Assembly: GCA_014529385.2 (NCBI GenBank)
Contig: CM043948.1
Location: 79,814,291-79,878,290, forward strand
Direction: 5' to 3'
From: Adiantum capillus-veneris
Lineage: Eukaryota > Streptophyta > Polypodiopsida > Polypodiales > Pteridaceae
Length of the DNA: 64,000 nucleotides
Below are positions 10,829 to 22,106 of this stretch, piece by piece. The notes under the pieces are model-generated. The model saw nothing but the letters and a program-made list of their open reading frames with translations. It had not been told where the DNA came from and did no database searches. The translations under genes were made by a program, and so were the position numbers. The stretch's first letter is position 1. Every line of letters starts with the position of its first letter.

Positions 10829-12533
10829 GTTGTGTCGACCCTGTGTGAAAACAGTGTAGCCAGATAGATGTCCAGTTACACTATCTGCATAGGGACGATA
10901 CCATCAAGAAAAGATAACTAAAACTAATTTTTTGGTTCAATAAATTAAGGTTCATATATATATATTAAATTAAATAGAGTTACATTGTTTCATTCCACTA
11001 TATCACATCTCTATATTAAGCTTAAAGTAGTCACTCTATATTAAGCTCAAAGGAGTCACTCTTAACAGTTGTGTCATCCTTGTGTGAAAATAGTGTAGCC
11101 GAATACATGTCCGACTACACTAGTTTTTCACAAGGATGACATCAAAAAAGGTAAACTAAAACTAGTTTTTTGGTTATATACCATAAGTAAATTACATAGT
11201 GTTGTACCTTGATATCATTCTTTACACACACTATATCATATATCTTGAAAAGAAGTCACACCCCACACCATACCAATGGTTTGTGTCATCCTTGTGCAAA
11301 AATACTGTAGATGGATAGGTGTCCGGCTACGTTGTTTTCACACAACAATGACACCTTTTAGAAAATATTACCGAAAGAAGTTTGTTGGTTCAAATAATTA
11401 AGTTCAGTGATCATGCCAAAGTACACACTCAGATATTATGTTTATGTCCTCTCTATGCAAAAATAGAGTAGTCAGACCTCTATCCGGGTGTATTGTTTTG
11501 AAGAGGGATGAGACAACATGGTAGACAAATAATTAGCACATGGTAGACAACATAACACATACAAAACCATTTGAAAAAATAAGGAAAAAACCAATGACAT
11601 TACAAGAGATTAGCTGAGTATTAGAAGAATTAAGATTTTTGGAGAAAAAGAGGAGAATTCGTTGAAATCCACTTTGTTTAGAAGCCTTCTTGAATGAATC
11701 GGTAGAGCTAATGAAAAGAAATTTGCAAAAAATCTAGTTTAAGTGCAAGTACCTCTATATAGAGTGGTGCACAAATATCCAGGTTTAATTTGAATTTACT
11801 TGTTTTTCGATGCTTAGAAATGATCGTTTTGCATGCATTTGCACATTTTGTTGATGCTTGGATAATATTGTTCTACATGTATGTGACCGTTGGACACGTG
11901 TCTTGAGATGTATGACTAGCATACTATTTATAGATCAACGGTCATATATAATCGCTTTCGATCAACCCTTGGCATAATTTTTAGAGAAATTTTGACTTGA
12001 TTTTAAAGCCAAAGAGTTGGATTTTGTTGCTTAAGGTCTCAATATGTTCCTAAAGAATCACAATGGTATGTATTTTAGATAAGAAATTTTAGAAACTTCA
12101 TGTCGTTCCTATGCAAAAATATAGTATGCGGATCACGACTATCCGGGTACTCTATTTTGCATAGAGGCGACACGGCACCGTATAGGACAAATATATATAT
12201 ATATCAAAATGTTATGTCATCTCTAAGAAGAATTAGGGCACCTAGCACTCAAACGTTTGTTCGAGTTCTCTATTTTTTCATAGAAGCGACACTACAAGAT
12301 ATATAAAATGTTTTTAGTTGAAGACATTATATATGAAATTTCCAAGGTGTTGTGTCACCTCTATGTGAAAATAGAGCACACAGACATATGTCCAGGTGCT
12401 CTATTTTTGCATAGAGAGGACAATATATGGTGTATATCAAAGATATAGCTATGAAACATGTAATGTTGCCTCTATAAAAAAACAGAGCAACCACACAGAC
12501 TTCAGGGTACTCTATTTTTGCACAAAGATGACA
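10829..12533. repeat. Array of eight diverged ~70-80-nt hairpin units
   Basis: Eight copies of one imperfect inverted repeat lie at 10829-10902, 11069-11142, 11280-11354, 11443-11516, 12101-12173, 12214-12292, 12353-12423 and 12464-12533. Each runs TGTC-(A/G)YC at the left, an A-rich block, a short loop often containing TGTCC or TATCCGG, then the complementary right arm ending near GACA. In the seventh, CTCTATGTGAAAATAGAGC faces GCTCTATTTTTGCATAGAG. In the second, AGTGTAG and CCTTGTG face CTACACT and CACAAGG. Arms differ between units but mostly still pair within a unit. The first four sit in a larger diverged tandem repeat (about 160-240 bp) with a shared spacer containing AACTAAAACTA.TTTTTTGG. 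No ORF fits. Identity is unknown. Confidence 0.8.
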
Positions 12534-12599
12534 TATCATCATGATAATGTGTGAATCAATATTGTCAGTCTTGTTTCCAAGTATGTTATATTTAATGTT

Positions 12600-13650
12600 T
12601 TTTTTCCTCCTTCTGCATCAAAGGCTTCAAGGAGAAGTTTGGACGGTTTTCATATTGAAGAAGTTGAACAAATATATGATGATAGGTTGATGGACTTTCT
12701 ATACCAAGTGAAGCAATTGTCCAAGTGTTTCTATGTGAAAGAAATGTTTAATGTGCCTTTTGATATGGAAGGTTTTTTGCAAGGCTTCAGCAATGGCATT
12801 CTTGACTATCAGAATATTTTTGCTGAACTTACTTTAGTGAGCACAACATTAACAACTTTGTGCACTCCAATGATATTCTAAAGCAGGAAACTTAACACCA
12901 AGCACATTCTCAAAAAAGTTTTCATTACTCCAAGATGATTAGAAGAAGGTTCTGAACCCCTGTCAGTGGCATGGAAGGCATGGATGCAAGCTTGTGGTTG
13001 AACATATTGCCTTTTTTCTCTTTTTGATTCTTATTTCATTAGAGGAAGGAGAGTCAAATATCTGCAAAATACAACATTTGTGAATGTTTAAGATGTAGAG
13101 GAGACACCTGAAGATTTCTAAGTGGAAATGGAGAGGCTTGAAAGCAAAGAGATAGATGTTGCAAAGTTCAAGGCAAGGAACATCATCAAGGTGGAGGAGC
13201 CCACCCACATTCCAAAGGAAGAGCTTGATCCCTTGCTCTACACAACAAGTATGCCCACCTACAAGATAAACAATAAAGAATAATTGTTTCTACAAGATAC
13301 ACAAAACCTCTTTGATCTAAGAGAGGACTATTGCCTTGCTATTTTGGCAGAGTGGGCAGAGCATAATAAAGGCTTTTTGGACCACAGTACACCATGCCCA
13401 CTATCATTACTTGATACATAATTTGAGAATTTAATTGATCAGTCCCATGATGAGAAGCATGTATGAGATACTGTTCAAAGCTATGAAGAGCAATGGCTTC
13501 CCACAGATGAGGAGTTCCAACAAATTCAGAAAAAAAAAAAGATTGAACTCATGGGCAAAGAAGTTGCAAGGGAGAGCACAAAACATAAACCAAGCTTTTT
13601 CATTGACCTTTGGGAATAGGACATTTTTGAAGATGATGAAACCCTAAGGT
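12600..13650 (+). pseudogene. Decayed coding sequence, function unknown
   Basis: An 80-codon open piece (12639-12881; EEVEQIYDDRLMDFLYQVK) follows a pyrimidine-rich stretch ending CATCAAAG that could be an old splice acceptor. From about 13098 to 13648 one frame reads like protein for ~180 codons with internal stops at TAA, TAA, TAA, TGA and TAG. Phrases include KVEEPTHIPKEELDP, DLREDYCLAILAEWAEH and SYEEQWLPTDEEFQQIQ. The acidic, Leu/Trp-containing composition and single-frame continuity argue for a former gene. I recognise no family. It may belong with the fragments at 15145-17514 as one multi-exon gene or a transposase gene. Confidence 0.45.
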
Positions 13651-15144
13651 AAAATGGTACATTAGTTAGGATATTCATACTTCATTGAGACTTCATTTCT
13701 ATTAACTAATTTGATATGGGTGAAATCATGTTAACCTGTCGCGCTTTTTGTGCTAGTTAGCAGTTTCAAGTTAGCACATCTTCAAAAAGTTGGGCCTCCG
13801 GTAAATTTTTTACAAATAATATCAAAATTTTTTGGAGGTTGTACATTTGGATTTCTTGTTTCAAGTGCTTTCTATTGATATATCATATGTCATAGATCTT
13901 GGAGATGTAGCTCAAGTTATTTTACTAGTTAGCATATGTCAAAATTGTGCTAGTTAGCATTGTCCGGGACATGAAAAAGCATGACAGGTTAACATGTTTT
14001 CACCCATATGTTTTTTTGCATAGATTGATATTGAAAATCCTAACAATATTTTGGGGAGAAGGAAGGCCTCTTAGCCTTTGGATGAAAGAAGGATTAGAGT
14101 TTGGGCCATTACATTGGGAAGCTCAACAAGGAGACAATAGCTATCTACCACAGACCAATCACCCACTCTCCCCATACTTGCACTAGTGGCTCTATCAAGG
14201 GTGGTAGGTTCACATCCAATAAGAGTTGAAGTGTACAAGATCATACTTATTGAGAAACAAGAATCCATTAGAGTTTTGGACTTTCTCCAAGATTTATGGA
14301 CTCAAGAAGTGCATACTTTGGCACAATGGCCATTTATATCCTTACCTCTTCTTGTGACTTGAAGCATCTGCACGGTTACAAGAATCAAGAGTACTTGAAG
14401 TGGAGGGGGAAAAATGAAAAGCTTGATTTTGGCTCAAGCAACCAAAATTGATCCTTGTATTATTTCCCATTTGCTTCCTTGCCTCTCTATAATGAAAATC
14501 CATTGTAAAAATCTTTAACTTGGAGATGATATGTTGTATGCATCCTTCTTTTGTTGTATACTCCTCTATATTCTTTCAATTTTTTCTCTAAAACTTGCTT
14601 TACTTTCCTTAATTTCCTCAAAATTGACATTTTTAAAACTAAATTTGGGCCTGACCAGGTTTTCAGTGGTCCAAATGATATCAAAATCAAAGGGGATGGT
14701 CTAAACAAGTAGTTCTTTCACCTTGTAAGTTCAATTCTAGTTTCAGCCCGAGATATTTCCTGTCTCTGTGTCAAAGATAAGTTTGATAATTTTTTGGTTT
14801 TTTCTAGTGCACCTCAGATCAGATGAATTCTTGACTATTTTCTACTAATCTTACTCCTATTGAACTTGAAAAAAGAGTGTTTAACATGGAAAATTCAACT
14901 TCCCTCACCAAATCTTTAATGTCTACTTAGGTGATACCCTTCTTGACTACTACCTAGTCTCAAGGACCATTCACCTAGTTTGTCCTACTCAACTAATGCT
15001 CCTGAGGTCCTTACCAAGTATCTTTACTCTCAAGCACCTCCCTCAGCAGTGATAAAGTCAAAAGTGTTTTACTCTAGTTGAAACTAGAGGAAGTAATGGA
15101 AATTTTAGAGAATGCTTTTTTTTCTCTAGTGACACTTCAATGAC
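13651..15144. other. Mostly non-coding stretch with a possible short coding remnant
   Basis: GTTAGCA is repeated between about 13750 and 13960 (GCTAGTTAGCA twice, ACTAGTTAGCA once), in an AT-rich context. From about 14165 to 14370 a plus-strand frame gives ALVALSRVVGSHPIRVEVYK and QESIRVLDFLQDLWTQ, which look protein-like but have no match I know. The rest shows nothing I can name. Confidence 0.35.
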
Positions 15145-15363
15145 AAGATTGATGGTTCATCAAGGGGAGCTAAACATGTTGCGGAAGCTAGAAATTTGAG
15201 GGCATCCATTGAGAGACTAAGAAAGCTAGTTGAAACTTTCTTGCAGCAAAACCATTTGAGCAGACCTCATAAAATCCAAAATTTGGTGGCACAACAACTA
15301 TTACTGGATTTATTGACAAAGGACCATGAAGACACAGTCAATGAGTCTGCTCAAGATGAATAA
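15145..15363 (+). pseudogene. Short open exon-like fragment, unknown
   Basis: One frame is open for 72 codons to a TAA at 15361-15363, with no good upstream ATG. The product is helical and charged (EARNLRASIERLRKLVETFL, then QNLVAQQLLLDLLTKDHED), suggesting a coiled coil. It is followed by a T-rich run ending TTTTTTGCAG at about 15463, which resembles a plant 3' splice site. This supports an intron-containing gene remnant rather than an intact small gene. Confidence 0.35.
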
Positions 15364-15553
15364 CTTTTTGGAAGAGCTATTTCCTCTCATGCAAACCCAA
15401 AGGAAAGTCTTTAATTTGGGTAATCAAGGTTTGTTAAAATATTAATCTTTTTTTTTTTGCAGGTTTAAGAGTATTGTTGCTTGTGGAAAAAAAAGTAGTA
15501 ATCTAGTTATTGGAGATGGTTATGACAACATTTTTCATTTAAAACATAAATGC

Positions 15554-16183
15554 ATGTTCCCAATTTTTCATGAGAGCCGTTTTCTAGGACAAGGGACAAT
15601 TTTAGAGAAGTGTGTTTTGTTCAAAATTTCTACAAAAGGTAGAGGCTTTGGAGTGGATCTTGTGAATTGCATGAGGAGAATAGGATTAGGGGACTTGAAG
15701 GATTCTTCGGTGCATTTTGATTACACCCAAAGAATTGATGGATGGGCTAAAAAGTCTTATTATAGCTATGACCCTCAACACGTTGTAGATCATTTTTATA
15801 GTTTTCCTACACAAACTAAGATGCATTACTAATAAAACTGAATGTAGTTTGAGAAGCCTCGTGGCCATTGAGATCTGTGAAACCAAGGAGGAGGATGTTG
15901 ATTAACAAATCCTATACTGGCAAAATTTCAATGCAATAATGCAACAAGAAGATGGCTAATGAGATTGGTGAAAATTGGAATGTCATAAGAACATTTTATA
16001 ATGGAGGTCTTGACAATGTGTTGGTTAGACGAGGGTGCTCTTTTTTGTCTCACTAGGAGAAAAGCATGCAAACATACACCAAGAGATACGTATTGCCATA
16101 GTTTAGACAAGATCACATACAATTGTGTGAGGCATGGATATTCTCAAAGACTAAAGAGAATGCAAAATCACAAGCTATCTTAA
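15554..16183 (+). pseudogene. Decayed coding fragment upstream of the AT-hook ORF
   Basis: An open piece at 15554-15832 (92 codons; FHESRFLGQGTILEKCVLFK, GLGDLKDSSVHFDYTQ) ends in two adjacent stops. After a gap, a frame near 15945-16060 reads ANEIGENWNVIRTFYNGG and LVRRGCSFL. A second frame at 16001-16183 contains KHTPRDTYC and VRHGYSQRL. Strand and spacing fit with the 186-codon ORF at 16363 as parts of one protein gene. No domain is recognised with confidence; a DNA-transposon transposase is possible. Confidence 0.4.
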
Positions 16184-16362
16184 TAAAGGATTGATGGACA
16201 AAAGGTGGGGTTCTAACTGAAAATGTAAGACATATCAAGCATTGATTTACATGGTAGAAAGATTGAATATTAGACTAGGGATCTCTATATAAGATATGCA
16301 TATCTCTTGCTAATTTTCTACCCCTACTTGTGCCTTTCCAGTTATAATATTTATCTTAAAAG

Positions 16363-16923
16363 TTGGTAATTCATATAAAAATTTGTCAGGACTCTTATAC
16401 CCCATGGGAAAGAGCTCATATTCCTAATACCAATCTATCAAAAAGTGTGCATGCAAGTTGGTTAGCAGGAGAAGGTGAAGCCCACAAGATTTCTCTCTTT
16501 GATGCTTGTCTTATAGATGTTATCAATTCTTACATGCAATGTGCAAAGTATCTTGGGTTTGATACAAGAAGATACATTGGTAATGGGCCAGATATGGAAA
16601 AGCTTCTTGAAAACCTCTCTAGGGGAGATATTGCAACACCCACTGTTGTAGGTAATTTTGTGCAAGCTACTGTGGCTGGAAACCCTTTCTTTGAGAAAAC
16701 AAATGTTCATGGAGACAATGAGACACTGCAAAGGAAAAAGAGAGGGAGTGATGAAGATAGCTCTCACAAGCCCGGTTTTGTAATGGAGTCAAGAAAAAGA
16801 AAGCAAAGAGGTAGACCAAGGCAAATCAATTTTTTGTCAAAAAAAGAAGGTTTCCCATTTCCAAATCAAAAAACATTATTCCACTATTTTTTAGGATCCT
16901 CAACAACCAAAAGCTTCATATGA
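16363..16923 (+). CDS. Hypothetical 186-residue protein with AT-hook-like and PIP-box-like motifs (probably a C-terminal fragment)
   Basis: This is the longest intact ORF of the 12.6-17.5 kb region. Residues 21-80 contain NTNLSKSVHASWLAGEGEAH, KISLFDACLIDVINSYMQC and a conserved-looking GFDTRRYIGNGPDMEK. The tail is basic: KRKQRGRPRQ at 145-154 fits an AT-hook (RGRP core), and QKTLFHYF at 169-176 fits the PCNA-interacting PIP-box pattern Q-x-x-h-x-x-a-a. PIP boxes occur in replication and repair proteins and have been reported in some DNA transposases. The part before residue 21 reads less like protein, so the true start is probably an upstream exon and the ATG at 16363 is only the first available one. 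A host chromatin protein fragment is an alternative. The motifs are seen; the function is inference. Confidence 0.5.
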   Translation: MVIHIKICQDSYTPWERAHIPNTNLSKSVHASWLAGEGEAHKISLFDACLIDVINSYMQCAKYLGFDTRRYIGNGPDMEKLLENLSRGDIATPTVVGNFVQATVAGNPFFEKTNVHGDNETLQRKKRGSDEDSSHKPGFVMESRKRKQRGRPRQINFLSKKEGFPFPNQKTLFHYFLGSSTTKSFI

Positions 16924-17514
16924 AGCCAGCTGGAGGACAGCTTGGTGCACATAATGTATTGAGGAAAAACATTCAACCATGTGGGCTATCAGAAGAATGC
17001 CTTTCCATTGTAAACAAAAATTCTTTGGTATGGTGAACAATCAAAAGTGTTTAGCTTACATAGAGAGAAAATCTCCACGTGATGTGGCAGAGTACAATGG
17101 AAAACAAATATTTCAATAGATGTGGTTTTGCAACCATGATATTGAGCATACATGGAATATAGACAAACAGGTGAAAATTGTTCCTCAATTACCTCAAATT
17201 TGGCATGTTGTAGAAGGCACAAATATAACTATCTTTGAAATAACAAATGCACAAATCAAGTTTTGCATTGTAGACTAATATAGTATCACATATTAATCGT
17301 CAAAATGCAGCACAACTCCACATCGAAGATACAAGGGAAATTAAGTTTCCCTCTATCAAGAGAACCAAAAAATGGAGACATGTTATATCAAAAGAAGCAC
17401 AACTCCACATCGAAGATACAAGGGAAATTAAGTTTCCCTCTATCAAGAGAACCAAAAAATGGAGACATGTTATATCAAAAGAAGCTGAGAAAAAGACAGC
17501 TAAGGCTATAGAAT
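16924..17514 (+). pseudogene. Decayed coding tail containing an 87-bp in-frame duplication
   Basis: Plus-strand frames give NIQPCGLSEECLSIVNKNSL near 16970, then YIERKSPRDVAEYNGKQIF near 17060, MWFCNHDIEHTWNIDKQVK near 17120 and QIWHVVEGTNITIFEITN near 17195, with shifts and stops between. The frame from 17308 reads AAQLHIEDTREIKFPSIK and continues to a TGA near 17513, crossing the duplication. Trp, Cys and His are frequent, as in structured proteins. Family unknown. It appears to continue the gene remnant upstream. Confidence 0.4.
17311..17484. repeat. Perfect 87-bp tandem duplication (two copies)
   Basis: The unit starting CACAACTCCACATCGAAG occupies 17311-17397 and is repeated at 17398-17484. 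I see no differences. The length is 29 codons exactly, so the open frame continues through both copies. Identity of the copies means the duplication is recent compared with the decay around it. Confidence 0.93.
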
Positions 17515-20500
17515 GACATGTAGTCTTTATAGAGGAAAATTGTGTGAAAAGAGATGAGCACGTGCAATTTGGTAAGTAATAGAATCCCACTATTATGTTC
17601 ACATCAAGAGTGAGCCATCTTGATCGTGCCTGGACTTTTAGAAGAGGGAAGAAAATGGGAGGCCTTTCTTGGCTTCCAAGCATCTCTATTTCATATACAA
17701 TCGGGTGCTTGGTCTTCATTATCATTAACATGTGAGTATACATCAACCAGCACTACAAGTTCGAGATCTACATTTTATTTTAAATCAGTCACCCTTAATG
17801 CAACCTTCAAATGGGAACAATGCAAAAGAAATTTCATAGTAGAATGTGCACTCCATTGGTTGAGAAGTCTTCAAACTTTTGTATGTTTTTCAAAGTAGTT
17901 GTTGGATTTTGGAAGTCTCTCATTATGACAGTCGGGATATTATCTAGTTATACACCCATCTCTTAGAGAATGTTTTTGAGGTCATCTTTGTAGACCTTAG
18001 GAGATTGTACTGCTAGAAAATTTTTATCTCACATTAGCTCATGTTTTCTTCATCAACAATATGTATTTTTCTCATGATTTTGTGTGCTCTCTCTATAGAA
18101 TGTTAAGTTCTTTTAATAGGCCTTGTATACATGGGTACAATTTACGTTAAACAATTAGCTAGAATCAAGTGAGTTGCCAAAAACAACTCTATATAAATAA
18201 AAAAGCTCTATAATTTACAAAAAAGCTCTAATTGAAAAGCTCCCTTTTTTAACACACCCCGCGCCTCCATGTGTCACCACCCCCTTTTTCAACCTAAGAA
18301 CCATGAAAGCATCTGGCGGGATACCGCTTAATGAAGCACCTCAAAAGAATTGGACACACTTATTTGAACCATAATTTGGTGTATGCTTAGAAGTGACCTA
18401 TTTAAAGCAATTCCACCCTTGAGGCTTGAAGGAATTCTAACAATTTTCAATTCAGCTCTCTAGAGTCTAGCTTCCTCCTGCCTCATACTTCTAACAAGTG
18501 AACTACTCAATCCTTTAAAGGCAAGTGAGGGTCAAAAGGCAATTGTCTGATTTTATTGGTCATCATTTTTCCACAAGGTAGGCCTCTTGATTTTATTCCC
18601 TATAGTGAGTCAAAAGGTTGAGCATGTGTGGAAAGTAGTACTGAGCATTTTCTAAGCATGTGTGGAAAGTAGTACCGAGCATTTTTCTAAGCATTTGTGA
18701 ATGATTTGTGAAAGAAAGAGAAGTCAAGCCATGTAAGGATGTCAAACGAATAAAGTGACAAAGGACCAATTGACAAACTAAAAACAAGATTAGTTTTTTA
18801 ATTGTTCGCATGAAAAGGTAAATGAAAAGAATAGAATGCAATAGAAGTCAAACCATGTGAGTATGTGAAATAAAAGGTGAAATAAAGAAATCCATTTCAT
18901 ATTTTAAAACCAAAATAATATTTAAGGTAATTCCTCAACCATACTGAAAACATTCAAAGTATGACCATCTCAATTCTCCTCAAAAGCTTCAAAGGATTCA
19001 AAATGTGATGTTTGCTTAACTCTCTTCTCCTCTTTGGCTAAAAACTAAAAATTCAAGGAGGATTTCTTTTTTGGATTAGAGAAGGAGCCTTTAGTAAAGC
19101 GTTGGATTTTTGGTACAATTGTGGACCATTGGATAAAGCTTGCGTACTAGTGTCACATTGTAAAAAGCTTTCTTATTTCATATCTTTTCTAATTTTTTGT
19201 GAAAGGTGTTGACATTTGTGTACCACTCTCTTTAAAGAGGTCTATTGAATATTGAGTCACACACAATCTTTCTCGTCCTTTTTCACTTTTTTTTTCGAAT
19301 TTGTTACAATGCCTGGGTGTTTCAAACATCATTTTTTTTATGTTCTTGGAATATATTGTAGTTCAAATAGTTTATTATTAAATATTTTTCAAAAAACATA
19401 ATATTTGATTGTGATAACAAATGTTTAACAAAATTAGTGTCACTTTCTGTTTTCTCTCAGAAACAAATCTTTTATTACTAAATTCTTTTCATAGACTTAT
19501 GTAGGCTATAGTAAACTTTCACCTTGTTTTTTTTTTTTGAAAGCTCACAATCATCAGTGTGTGAATTGATAATCCAAAATTCAACGGGATTTTTAAACGA
19601 GAGGAACAATCATTTTAACAAAACTCATGTCCACATTGAGCTTGATAGGAGTTTACTTAAATTCACTTCAGCATACTAATAAATCATTAACGTATATAAG
19701 TATCAAAAGAGTTTAATAAGACGGCACTTGATGCAAACACAGCCCCCCTTCTACTTGCCACACACTTTTGGTTGATAAACAATGACTTTTACTTATGAAA
19801 ATATTAAGATAGTTAATAGAAACATGATATCCCATGCAAACATGATACCCTCCTTCTAGCAATATTAAGATAGTTATTAGAAACATGATTCTTCACCTTG
19901 TTTTACATAAGAAGTAGAAGAAATTGAGTTGATATTTTTGTGTTTACAATAAAGTCTATAAGCTGACTTGCCAAGAAAGCAAACAATGTTTCAAGAGTTT
20001 AGAAAAATAAGAAATATTTTGTAATGAATCTGTTATTATTTCTCCTTGAACTTACACTTGAAAATAAACTTCAATTTTCTTGTTCTTAAGAGGCAAGGTT
20101 AGAACACAATTCTATGAATTTTAAAGACAAATTCAGAGGCCTTGAAAAACTATTAGCAAATCAGATAACATTTATACAATTAAGAAGTATAATGATAAAC
20201 CCTTGTGACTTGCAATGGATACTCTTATAAAACTTCTATTTTTTTTCTTTCACGCACAAATGCTTTTGTTTGCCTTGTTAAAAATGAGCCATCTTCTTTT
20301 TTATAAGTCAAACTCACAATTATAAGTGGACATGCTATATTATCTCTGCTGAAAATGTATAATGAACCTCAAGCACAACATGTGCCTTGAGAGGACAACA
20401 TTGCCGATGAGGGGTTGTTGGGTAAGGAATTGGAGAGTTACTAAAATTGCCCTTCGATCAGTGGCCTAGCAGTAAAGATATGCAAATGGGTGCAAAGGAC

Positions 20501-20958
20501 ATGGAAGATAGGCTTTTATAGGAACGATCTATTTTTGGGAGAGAAGGTTATTAAAAGTTAGGAGCTGCTTATTACAACACAAATTGTTAGACTTTGCTAC
20601 TTCATCAAATAGGTTTAGAAGGTTAGGAATGGTCGTATCTTTTACAACACCAGCTTCATAGAGATAATAAAAGAAATCAAGGGTGTGATCCTTATCTTTG
20701 GTAAACATAAGAACTTGGATGAATGGAATAGATTAATTGGCACCGCAAGAACTGAATCTCATTGATAAGAGTGGTACATTCTCCACCAGAGATTTAATAT
20801 TTACGTAATCACGTAAAATTTCTTGTGATCACAAAGAGTTATTACCATATTCACATAATCATATTTAACATAACCACAAATAAGCCAGTCAAGGGTGACC
20901 TGGTAACCCACAAATAGACCATTGAAAAAATCAAAATACCGGCGGGTCCATAGTTGTT
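17515..20958. other. Non-coding AT-rich stretch
   Basis: No gene is supported. A 34-bp tandem pair lies at about 18621-18690 (AGCATGTGTGGAAAGTAGTA repeated). A ~28-bp direct repeat (ATATTAAGATAGTTA.TAGAAACATGAT) lies at 19801-19828 and 19862-19889. A minus-strand open piece at 17300-17746 is the antisense of the duplication and is not a gene. Confidence 0.5.
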
Positions 20959-20968
20959 TACATATATA

Positions 20969-21393
<425 letters not shown>

Positions 21394-21654
21394 CTCCTCT
21401 ACATGTGCATCGAGAGGAGAGAGGGACTAAGGGGGTCGTGTGGGAGAGGGCTTTGCATCATAGTGCACGACATTTAGCAGAGTACCTAACCACACAATTT
21501 GAGTGTTTGTGTTATGTGTGCATTGTGTGGTATCGTGCCTTATATCGTATTGTACAGCAATAATAAGGTACCTTATCACACAATGTGGATGTGTGGGTAA
21601 GTTATTCTATGAAATAAAGCTTACCACGAGGGCATCAGGGTTACGTGGGAATAT

Positions 21655-22106
21655 CATTAGGCAAAATTTGGACTCACAAAAGGGCCCTTTAAGGAGTTTG
21701 ACTTTACCTCTCTCTACCAAAACAGGCGCATGGATAAAGTTTTGCAAACAAACTCCAAAGTTGGCGGAGGTTTGACAATTAGAATGTCCTCTTCAAGCTC
21801 TATCTAGTGATATATAGCACGCCAAGAGATTCCTCATATTTTAGAAGATTCTTTTTTTTATTCACTTAGATTCCGACAAAGTTGTCACATCATAGGTGAA
21901 TCATAAAAAGAATCTTCTAAAATATGAGGAATCTCATAGCGTGCTATATATCAGTAGATAGAGCTTGAAGAGGACATTCTAACTGTCATACCTCCACCAA
22001 CTTTGGAGTTTGTTTGCAAAAATTTATCCATGCACCCATTTTGGTAGAGAGAGGTAAAGTAAAACTCCTTAAAGGGCCCCTTTGTGAGTCCAAATTTTGC
22101 CTAATG
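21655..22106. mobile_element. 452-bp foldback (long-TIR) element, copy 1
   Basis: The element begins CATTAGGCAAAATTTGGACT and ends with the reverse complement, AGTCCAAATTTTGCCTAATG. The two arms of about 210 bp pair along their whole length around a ~30-nt loop (TTAGATTCCGACAAAG...). No ORF. A second copy of nearly the same length lies at 47454-47904 with the loop in the opposite orientation. It is a MITE-like non-autonomous DNA transposon, probably mobilised in trans. The flanks (ATAT left, GATG right) show no clear target-site duplication. Confidence 0.88.

Noticed and set aside
10829-12533. CRISPR array
   Set aside because: Units are themselves inverted repeats with irregular spacing and no unique spacers of constant length; the DNA is eukaryotic.
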